Shown one piece after another: positions 19,017 to 25,811 of a stretch of 64,000 nucleotides of DNA. This DNA comes from Chitinophaga niabensis (lineage in GTDB: Bacteria > Bacteroidota > Bacteroidia > Chitinophagales > Chitinophagaceae): assembly GCF_900129465.1 (NCBI RefSeq), contig NZ_FSRA01000001.1:310001-374000 (forward strand), read 5' to 3'. The notes beneath the pieces are model-generated. The model was not told the DNA's origin. It searched no databases and saw only the letters and a list, made by a program, of their open reading frames with translations. Both the position numbers and the translations under genes were made by a program. Position 1 is the stretch's first letter. Every line of letters starts with the position of its first letter.

Positions 19017-19846
19017 TTATTATGCGCTATAAAGAGTGGACATTTCAAGGTACGCAACAGCACATCCGCCATACTATTCTTAAACCAGCGGGATACCGCA
19101 CTGCGCTGATAAGCCCCCAGTACAATAAGTGTATTTTCCTGTGCTGTTTGCAGATGCCGCAGCACTTCGGTTTCCGGTTCTCCTTTTAATACTGTATAAG
19201 TGGCCTGCGGGCAGCGGCGTTTCATGAATTCCTTCATGAGCTTATTCTCCGGAAGATGGAGATCATCCTCTTCTCCCTTTACCGTTACTACTTCTGCTGG
19301 CAGCGTGCAGGGAAGGATATGACTGAACATCTTAATGGCAAATACTGCAGTGGGGGCGCCATCATACAACATGACCACCTTTTCAACCGGCATATAATGT
19401 TTAGGAACCAGGAACACCGGGCATTGTACCTCGGCCAGCAGGTCTTTAACAAACCGGGTAGGAGGGATTTCCTGGTGACGGGCAAAGGTTTCATTGGCAT
19501 CCAGGATGAGCAGATCGGCATAGATGCTTTCCCTGAGGAGATCTGGCAGGGAGAATCCTTTATCCCTGTGAACGCTGTAGTTGACCCTGGCTTCCTGGCA
19601 GGCCTCTTCAAACTGAATAACCGCCTGGTCTCTGATCCGGGCATCCTTTCCAGCCAGTAGCCGCACTGTTTTTTCGAAATCCTGCCCGCTTTCCAGCACT
19701 TCATAGATACTAAAACTGTTACGGGTGAAGTCGTCCAGGAATACCCCAACCAGGTGGGCGTTATGGAATTTGGAGAGCCTGATGGCTGTTTGTATACTGG
19801 AATTGGAGAGGTTTAAGCCGTCCAGTGCAACGATGAACTTTTTCAT
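19013..19846 (-). CDS. Tandem universal stress protein
   Basis: A 277-residue protein from MKKFIVALDGLNLSNS; the 16-residue upstream extension is rejected because the USP fold begins at FIVALDG. It carries two UspA-type domains: the first has IVALDG and a long helix, the second starts around VVMLYDGAPTAVFA and ends with IVLGAYQRSAVSRWF, a degenerate form of the G-x2-G-x9-G ATP loop. Universal stress proteins support survival under starvation, anoxia or redox stress. It overlaps the coiled-coil gene and lies beside the kinase/receiver-CRP pair, a likely regulator. Confidence 0.88.
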   Translation of the reverse strand: MKKFIVALDGLNLSNSSIQTAIRLSKFHNAHLVGVFLDDFTRNSFSIYEVLESGQDFEKTVRLLAGKDARIRDQAVIQFEEACQEARVNYSVHRDKGFSLPDLLRESIYADLLILDANETFARHQEIPPTRFVKDLLAEVQCPVFLVPKHYMPVEKVVMLYDGAPTAVFAIKMFSHILPCTLPAEVVTVKGEEDDLHLPENKLMKEFMKRRCPQATYTVLKGEPETEVLRHLQTAQENTLIVLGAYQRSAVSRWFKNSMADVLLRTLKCPLFIAHNK

Positions 19847-19927
19847 AGGGCTAATATCCAGCAGAAAAAATACCTGGCTGATGACGGTGGTCAATGGGGG
19901 CGGTGATCTTGATTTTTGGGGGTAATA

Positions 19928-19976
19928 AGAGGGTAGCTATTTGAGGGGAGGAGGGGAGTTCAGAGGGTAGCTATTT
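19928..19976. repeat. 15-bp direct repeat pair
   Basis: AGAGGGTAGCTATTT occurs exactly at 19928-19942 and again at 19962-19976, separated by 19 bases of G-rich sequence. It lies about 85 bases upstream of the universal stress protein start, so the pair could be a tandem regulator site or simple local duplication. Confidence 0.6.
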
Positions 19977-20618
19977 AGGTGAAAATGCTTGTGGAACGTG
20001 AGTATACGTAGTTTGTATTGTTTCATTAACAAGGGTAGTAAAATTACTACATGCTTGTCTTTGCAGTGGCTTCTATTCTGCTGTGGTGGCCTGTTTCAAC
20101 AGTTAGTTAGGGTGCCTTCTTATTAATTTCTTTGCATTTGAAAATTATTTTCACATTTTTTTCTCTCTTATATTAGAAATAAATTGACTCATAAGTTGCT
20201 GTAATGCAGATTGAAAAACAGCAGTAACGAGATGGATTAAACGTGATTACTTCAATGAACATATTTTTATTTCTTAGTTTTTTTTACACTGCAAAACTGT
20301 TTCAGTGAGTAAATCTAATTTAGTGAAACGAAAGACAAAATAACCATTTAGACAGAGACAGACATAGATTGTATTACCACAAAAAATGTTACCCAATGGA
20401 ACGCATTAGCTTAGGACGTTTATAGTAACCTGTATCCATATAGAAACTACAGACCCTAAAATCTCCATATTATTGAATTTATTTTTTATCGCTTGAGAAT
20501 ACAGCCCATTAGCTATTATCCAACCTGGATAGGTAGCATGTGAGAATTGCTTGCAATATTTACTGTTTAATCCTAACGTATGATAAACTGGTAACGGTCT
20601 ACGGATAATTACAGGCGT

Positions 20619-20635
20619 TTAAGTTTTAAACTTAA
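20619..20635. promoter_or_regulatory. 17-bp palindrome upstream of MauE-like gene
   Basis: TTAAGTTT-T-AAACTTAA is a perfect 8-bp inverted repeat about one base, ending 12 bases before the ATG at 20648. It could be an operator. A shorter look-alike (AAGTTTTAACTT) lies in the divergent spacer near 23356-23367. Confidence 0.4.
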
Positions 20636-20647
20636 TTATCAAAACTC

Positions 20648-21082
20648 ATGAAAAAAAGTACAGTGCTGGAGATAATTGTCTCCCTGCTGGTCATGCTTTT
20701 CCTTTATGCCAGCGTAAGTAAATTATTAGATCTGGAGGAGTCGAGAGAGCAGATGTCTAAATCTCCTTTTATAACGGGGTATGCTAACTTTTTGGCATTG
20801 ATGGTGCCGGTTTCAGAGATTGTAATTTCAGTATTGCTGCTTATTAAGAGAACGAGAATAATAGGGCTGTATGCTTCATTCTGCATTATGCTTGCATTCA
20901 CGATATATATATACATGATGTTACATTATAGCTCATATCTTCCTTGTTCATGTGGTGGTGTATTGGCTTTGATGAGTTGGGAACAGCATTTTTGGTTTAA
21001 TGTAGTATTTGTGTTGATTGCGCTGGCTGGCATTTTAATACATTCAAGAGGTGAACGGCATGTGGAAGCAGCTAAAGCATAG
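20648..21082 (+). CDS. MauE/DoxX-like redox-associated membrane protein
   Basis: A 144-residue inner-membrane protein with four predicted helices (about 8-28, 47-66, 70-94 and 112-132). It has the paired cysteines C100 and C102 in LPCSCGG at the outer face of helix 3-4, the signature of MauE-like proteins in the DoxX group. MauE is needed to form disulfides in the methylamine dehydrogenase small subunit; the family moves electrons across the membrane. It directly precedes three tiny secreted proteins that each have a conserved Cys pair, which are natural candidate substrates. That pairing is inferred from position. Confidence 0.82.
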   Translation: MKKSTVLEIIVSLLVMLFLYASVSKLLDLEESREQMSKSPFITGYANFLALMVPVSEIVISVLLLIKRTRIIGLYASFCIMLAFTIYIYMMLHYSSYLPCSCGGVLALMSWEQHFWFNVVFVLIALAGILIHSRGERHVEAAKA

Positions 21083-21128
21083 CCCGGTTTTATGAAGGTG
21101 AGACTTGCTTATTATTAAAGTACATTTT

Positions 21129-21371
21129 ATGAGAAGAGTTATTCTATCCGCCATTGTAGTCTTTTTGTCCATAGGGGCAGCTTTTGCAAATGCAGTGCGG
21201 TGGCAGGGATACTATTTGTGGGATGCCAATACTCAGCATTATGTCTGGTATCACTACCCACCTCTTCAGGAAAAAATTGATGTAATGTGTTGGGGGAGTA
21301 GTTATGATTGTTATTACATCCTTGATGAAACAGGATCCGTTAAAACGTGTGTTAGATTTAGAGATCTTTAG
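21129..21371 (+). CDS. Secreted Cys-pair miniprotein 1 (DUF6520-like)
   Basis: An 80-residue protein from the ATG at 21129 (MRRVILSAIV); the frame extends to 21105 but the signal peptide starts here. Signal peptide about 1-20 (cut after AFA), leaving a 60-residue mature domain with C54 and C61 in an MCWGSSYDCYY segment, then the ETG motif. It has an extra cysteine, C74, absent from its two paralogues. The family looks like DUF6520, known only from Bacteroidota. It sits 46 bases after the MauE-like gene in the same direction. Confidence 0.75.
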   Translation: MRRVILSAIVVFLSIGAAFANAVRWQGYYLWDANTQHYVWYHYPPLQEKIDVMCWGSSYDCYYILDETGSVKTCVRFRDL

Positions 21372-21388
21372 CTTATTAAAATGGTCAT

Positions 21389-21634
21389 ATGAAAAAAATA
21401 ACATTGTCAGTTCTTGCCGCATTTTTTGCAATATGCTCTGCTTTCGCTGGTTCAGTAGCTCAGGCTGGATACTATATATGGAATCATTCAACCCAGAGTT
21501 TTACAAAGTTAAGCCAGCCGCCTAGTCAAGATTGGATAGACCAAAATTGCGTTGCTGATGATCTCGATTGTTATTATGGATTGGACGAAACAGGCACAAT
21601 AAAGGAAGTCATTCGTTTTAGACCCAACATCTGA
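21389..21634 (+). CDS. Secreted Cys-pair miniprotein 2 (DUF6520-like)
   Basis: An 81-residue paralogue of the previous gene: signal peptide 1-20 (ending SAFA), mature part with WNHSTQSF, PPSQDWID and the pair C54/C61 in NCVADDLDCYY, then the ETG motif. It begins 17 bases after miniprotein 1, so both are on one transcript with the MauE-like gene. Function unknown; periplasmic or surface location is likely. Confidence 0.75.
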   Translation: MKKITLSVLAAFFAICSAFAGSVAQAGYYIWNHSTQSFTKLSQPPSQDWIDQNCVADDLDCYYGLDETGTIKEVIRFRPNI

Positions 21635-21779
21635 GTAAGAAATATTGCAAGCTCTTTGACATAGGGTCTACAAAGCCCCAATTTAATATTAGTCAATTTA
21701 TTATATGCGCGTATAACAGGGGTAGCTGAAAACCTGTAAAATAGAGTAAGCTCTTTATTTATTTTTATAAAACTATTTT

Positions 21780-22019
21780 ATGAAAAAAGTAACATTGTCT
21801 GCCGTTGTAGCCATCTTCGCAATAGGTGCAGCTTTCGCTGGTTCTGCCACTCAAGCTGGTCACTTCCTCTGGAATCCTGCAACTCAATCTTTCGATAAAA
21901 CTACCCTTCCTCCAAGTCAAGTTTTGATCGACCAAAGATGCGTTGGTTCTGAAACTGATTGCTATTACATTCAGAATGAAACTGGAGACAAAGAAGTTAT
22001 CGCTCTTAGGGCTCTTTAG
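21780..22019 (+). CDS. Secreted Cys-pair miniprotein 3 (DUF6520-like)
   Basis: A 79-residue third paralogue: signal peptide 1-20 (ending AAFA), mature part with FLWNPATQSFDK, PPSQVLID and C54/C61 in RCVGSETDCYY, then ETG. It is separated from miniprotein 2 by 145 bases, enough for its own promoter, and is followed by a strong terminator. The coding sequence uses more GC-rich codons than its two neighbours. It may be expressed at a different level from the first two. Confidence 0.78.
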   Translation: MKKVTLSAVVAIFAIGAAFAGSATQAGHFLWNPATQSFDKTTLPPSQVLIDQRCVGSETDCYYIQNETGDKEVIALRAL

Positions 22020-22028
22020 TTAACATTG

Positions 22029-22064
22029 GCAGGAAGACCTTTAATAGGTCTTCCTGCTATTTTT
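22029..22064 (+). terminator. Rho-independent terminator after miniprotein 3
   Basis: A perfect 12-bp stem, GCAGGAAGACCT (22029-22040) and AGGTCTTCCTGC (22046-22057), with a 5-base loop and a TATTTTTATTT tail. It closes the MauE/miniprotein unit just before the convergent TlpA-like gene. Confidence 0.9.
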
Positions 22065-22066
22065 AT

Positions 22067-23350
22067 TTAATCCTGATATATTACCAGTACATCAACTAAA
22101 GCTTTCTTTTTAACCAGATCTAAGTCATATTTTTTTAGTTGTGTTTGAATGGTGGAAATGTTCATAGTTGTTTGAGTAACAAGTGGTTCATTTCCCAAGT
22201 CAATATCAACATTATCAGAATAGTTAGTTTGGTCAACTAAATAAAGAACGCCACGAGGTGAAAATGAATTAAGTGTACTTATTAAAATACTTATTGGGCT
22301 GTTAATTAATTGACGTTTTCCTGATGATACGATATTTACAAGTGGTTCCCCCCCTTTCGATTTTATTTTATCTTTAGACGAAGTTCTGTGCAAAACCCAG
22401 CAATCAATATTTCTCTTTTCAACTTTCCCGTAAAAAGGGAACGCTCTGCGAAGGTCCTGCTGCATTATTTGGAAAATGCTATCCCTATTTTGGATAAATG
22501 ATGGGAGGGTTAGATCATAACAGAATAATTTCTTCTCTTGCATTTGGCCAATATCCAAAAGTGAAGAATCTTTTACATTTAAAAAGATGCGATTGAAAAT
22601 AGTAGGCTTAAATTCAAGCTTTCCATATGCAACAATTAACATTTTAAGAAGATCTACATTCATAGCGGTAAAACCATTGATAGCCCCAGAATTATCTTTT
22701 TTGACTGACATAAAACTGGATAAGGATTCATTTCTGCCAGCAAGAACAGAATTGAAGAATATTTTTTGGTCTCCGCCTCCATTGTTATTGATCAAATAAG
22801 GTTTTTTACCGTCGTAATCCAGGTTATCCTTTTTGGTCTTAAAACTGAATTTATCCCCTTTAAGGAATTTTTCAATATTGGCGGTAGTAACTGCTGTATT
22901 GTCTGTGATCGCAATGATCGAATCTTTATCATTAATCCATATCTCATGCGGTATCATGGCATGTTTGAACATTTTACTAAGACGGTTGTCTTCAACAATG
23001 GATGGGAGAGAGATGTTTTTGGTGGTTTTGTTATTCTTGAAGAAAGTTTCGATCTTTTCTCTGGGCTCATTGGTGACCAGAATTATTTGAAGATCGCCTT
23101 CGTATTTCTTTTGCAAACTATCAAGTTTGGGGAATTCAGCTATACAAGGACCGCACCAGGTAGCCCAGAAATCAATTAGCAGCATTTTCCCCTTATGTTC
23201 GGAAAAACTTAAACTATCCTTATGGTAATTGACTACAGGACCAATTATTTTTTCATTAAAGATATCGCCAGTTTCATACGTGCCTTGCGCTTTTACTCCA
23301 CTTGCTGTAAACGCAAGAAAAAGGAGCACTTTCCAGAAGATCTTTACCAT
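22067..23350 (-). CDS. TlpA-type thioredoxin protein with extra C-terminal domain
   Basis: A 427-residue exported protein: signal peptide 1-21 (ending VKAQ), a TlpA/ResA-like thioredoxin domain about 25-170 with the active site WCGPC (C66, C69), and a 240-residue C-terminal part that resembles the DUF3738/TIGR03435 type, ending in an L-x-K-x5-VLVIY-like strand. TlpA-type proteins reduce disulfides in the periplasm. It converges on the miniprotein cluster and is divergent from the propeller gene over only 32 bases. With the MauE-like protein it suggests a disulfide-handling system. The C-terminal assignment is tentative. Confidence 0.82.
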   Translation of the reverse strand: MVKIFWKVLLFLAFTASGVKAQGTYETGDIFNEKIIGPVVNYHKDSLSFSEHKGKMLLIDFWATWCGPCIAEFPKLDSLQKKYEGDLQIILVTNEPREKIETFFKNNKTTKNISLPSIVEDNRLSKMFKHAMIPHEIWINDKDSIIAITDNTAVTTANIEKFLKGDKFSFKTKKDNLDYDGKKPYLINNNGGGDQKIFFNSVLAGRNESLSSFMSVKKDNSGAINGFTAMNVDLLKMLIVAYGKLEFKPTIFNRIFLNVKDSSLLDIGQMQEKKLFCYDLTLPSFIQNRDSIFQIMQQDLRRAFPFYGKVEKRNIDCWVLHRTSSKDKIKSKGGEPLVNIVSSGKRQLINSPISILISTLNSFSPRGVLYLVDQTNYSDNVDIDLGNEPLVTQTTMNISTIQTQLKKYDLDLVKKKALVDVLVIYQD

Positions 23351-23382
23351 GAATTAAGTTTTAACTTTATAATATTTGGATA

Positions 23383-24417
23383 ATGAAAAAAATTATTTTA
23401 ATACTGTCTTCAATTGTTCTTGTTACTATCCTATGTTTTTTATACTTATATCAAACGGCTGATATAGCGAATAAGGGGAGAAATGGATTTGACAGGGTTT
23501 TTTCAGATAGATATGTTAAAAATGATCATGCAATAGCCAATGAATTTAAGGTTCAAAAGGTTATTGGTATCCATGGCGCACGGCTGTATTTTGTATCACC
23601 CGGTGCAGGCTACCTTGTTTCAACTGATCTGGACCTGAAAGACCCTAAGAAAGTTATTCTTGAAAAGAACGAAGCCCCGCCAGTCTCTTATGCCCTTGAT
23701 TCAAATTTTATCTATTCATACGCCATCAACGAAAATGCCGTTTCAGTGTTTGATTATGATGGAAAACTGCTAAAGAGAGTATTAATTAAGCAGCAGTTTT
23801 CAAGAATAATAGCATTAACAGAAAGCATTTTTGTTATCAGAGATTTTAAGAAACTAATGGAAGGTGTAACATTTGTAAAGATTAAAGTGGATTCCGCTTT
23901 AGATGAACAAATAAAGATGAAAGAACTTGATATCGAATCATATAAGAATAATCCATTTGCAAATGATGGATTATTAGTAATGGACAGAGATTCAGGAACT
24001 ATTGTATATATGAATTACTATCATAACTCCTTTTTTGTAATGGATACTACCTTTTCTAAAGCAATAAGGTACCGGACAATTGATACTACCAGCTTATCAA
24101 AGCTGTATACAAAAAGTGTTAAGTCAGAGAAAAAAGTTGGTATTACCAATTATAGCCCGGCTAACATTATTAACAGGGATGCTGTGATTAATGATGGTAA
24201 AATGCACCTTCTTTCTAATCTCGCTGCTGATAATCAGCCGAAAGATCAATTCTCATCTTCTACAACTATTGACGTTTACCAGGTACAGTCTGGTAAATAT
24301 CTTTACAGCTATATGTTGCCTGATTGCCATAACAATAAAGTAAAGAGCTTGTTGTTGAAAGACGCAGAATTGATCTCCGTATATCCTGATTCAATTATCA
24401 AATACAAAATGAACTGA
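23383..24417 (+). CDS. Exported propeller-like protein of unknown function
   Basis: A 344-residue protein with an N-terminal membrane or signal segment (residues 2-24) and a beta-rich body with repeated blocks (for example ARLYFVSPGAGYLV, NAVSVFDYDGKLL, SKLYTKSVK) that look like propeller blades. No catalytic motif seen, and I do not recognise a family. It is very AT-rich (18 G+C in the 60 bases at 23881-23940). The start lies 32 bases from the divergent TlpA-like start; its end converges on the SusD gene with a 6-base gap. Confidence 0.65.
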   Translation: MKKIILILSSIVLVTILCFLYLYQTADIANKGRNGFDRVFSDRYVKNDHAIANEFKVQKVIGIHGARLYFVSPGAGYLVSTDLDLKDPKKVILEKNEAPPVSYALDSNFIYSYAINENAVSVFDYDGKLLKRVLIKQQFSRIIALTESIFVIRDFKKLMEGVTFVKIKVDSALDEQIKMKELDIESYKNNPFANDGLLVMDRDSGTIVYMNYYHNSFFVMDTTFSKAIRYRTIDTTSLSKLYTKSVKSEKKVGITNYSPANIINRDAVINDGKMHLLSNLAADNQPKDQFSSSTTIDVYQVQSGKYLYSYMLPDCHNNKVKSLLLKDAELISVYPDSIIKYKMN

Positions 24418-24423
24418 GCGTTA

Positions 24424-25791
24424 TTAATTATATCCCGTGTTTTGCGAAAGATTCGGGTTTTTATTCCTTTCGTTCTGCGGGATGGGATATAATGCATCTG
24501 TTGAATTCCAAAGATCTTTTTTTAGTTTGGTCAGGACAGAATCCGCAGCGTTGGTCCTTTTTAGATCAAACCATCGATGGCTCCATTCTGCAAATAGTTC
24601 AGAACGCCTTTCTTTCGCTATGCTCTGTAAAAGGAGCGGTTCGGTTAAAGGCCCTGGTATGGGTATTAATCCGGCTCTTTGTCTGATGGTGGAAAGGTCA
24701 GTATTAGCGTTATCAAAACTATTTTTGTGTACATAACATTCGGAACGGATGAGGAATAGCTCTGCGCTTCTTAACAATACAGCGTTTTCTGCTGCAGCAC
24801 CTGTTGTGGTTACTCTTTTTTTATACTTAAAAGGATATAAATAGTTTTTACCGCTATATGTTATAGGATTGGTCCAGTTCGTTTTTCTCAGATCACCTGT
24901 TTCAAACGAAGTTGCCATATCATCTATGAGTACATAAGAAGGTGTGGTGGCAGCTGGAACGAAATTAGTTCCCAGTGCAGTAAAACCATTTTGCGTTTGT
25001 ATCTCAAAAATGGTTTCTTTATTGTTTGCCTGAAATGTTGTAGCAGGAGTGGATAAGGGCGTAAACAGGTTTGAGCTTAATACTTTGTCACATTCAGCAA
25101 TTGCGAGGTCCCAGTTCTTCTGATAGAGGTAAACTCTTGCCAGTAAGGCTGAAACTGCATACTTGGTTACCCTGTTTTTTGTCGCAGTGGGAGAATTACT
25201 GAGTTTGTCTGCCGCATCTTTCAGATCTGCAATGATCTGTTCATATACTTTCCCGGTTTCAGATCTGGATAAAACGGCGTTTTTATATACATCTGTAGAT
25301 GTAACTAAGGGGATGGCGCCATAATAATTGAGCAGATAAAAGTGGAAAAAAGCCCTGAAGAATTTACTCTGCCCGATGATTTCATTCTTTACACGTACTG
25401 GCAGATTATCTGAGTTTGTAGTCCCTTCTATTAACAAATTGGACTGGTAGATAATATTATACGAATATTGCCATAATCCAAGAACGAACCTAAGATCAGT
25501 TGCAACGATTGCATTATTATAGTATATAGCATCGCTGCTGTTAAAAGAGGTAAGTTCATCGGCTGTCAGACCTCCTGTTAATGTTGTTTGTATCATAAGT
25601 GTACTGGCCAGGGTGCCGGACAGGGAAGTATATATGCCATTAAGTGCAGCATATGCCGTAGTAGAATCCTGGAATACAACCAGTGTAACAATCTCTGTAG
25701 AGGGATTATCTACATCTATTAGTTTTGAACAGCCTGAAATGCCTAATGTTATTCCCAGTATTACTATTATGTTGGATAAGATCTTTTGCAT
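24424..25791 (-). CDS. SusD/RagB-type nutrient-binding lipoprotein
   Basis: A 455-residue outer-membrane lipoprotein: signal peptide with lipobox LGISGCSK (Cys about 21), then the SusD alpha-helical TPR-like fold with the standard end region (ELFAEWSHRWFDLKRT, LYPIPQNERNKNPNLSQN). It caps the SusC barrel and captures the ligand at the surface. It lies 20 bases after the SusC gene in the same direction, as is usual. The substrate is unknown. Confidence 0.92.
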   Translation of the reverse strand: MQKILSNIIVILGITLGISGCSKLIDVDNPSTEIVTLVVFQDSTTAYAALNGIYTSLSGTLASTLMIQTTLTGGLTADELTSFNSSDAIYYNNAIVATDLRFVLGLWQYSYNIIYQSNLLIEGTTNSDNLPVRVKNEIIGQSKFFRAFFHFYLLNYYGAIPLVTSTDVYKNAVLSRSETGKVYEQIIADLKDAADKLSNSPTATKNRVTKYAVSALLARVYLYQKNWDLAIAECDKVLSSNLFTPLSTPATTFQANNKETIFEIQTQNGFTALGTNFVPAATTPSYVLIDDMATSFETGDLRKTNWTNPITYSGKNYLYPFKYKKRVTTTGAAAENAVLLRSAELFLIRSECYVHKNSFDNANTDLSTIRQRAGLIPIPGPLTEPLLLQSIAKERRSELFAEWSHRWFDLKRTNAADSVLTKLKKDLWNSTDALYPIPQNERNKNPNLSQNTGYN

Positions 25792-25811
25792 AAGTCGAGG
25801 TTTAATTAGAG

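Larger units (their letters stand above)
19847..20647. other. 801-bp AT-rich non-coding region
   Basis: No open frame with coding character, tRNA or other RNA gene is visible on either strand. Base composition falls sharply here (15 G+C in the 60 bases at 20101-20160). It contains a 15-bp direct repeat near 19928-19976 and a 17-bp palindrome just before the MauE-like gene. It probably holds the promoter region of that gene and marks the left edge of an AT-rich island. Confidence 0.6.

Noticed and set aside
19847..20647. Mobile element or small RNA in the 801-bp AT-rich gap
   Set aside because: No transposase, inverted terminal repeats, target duplication or tRNA-like fold could be seen.
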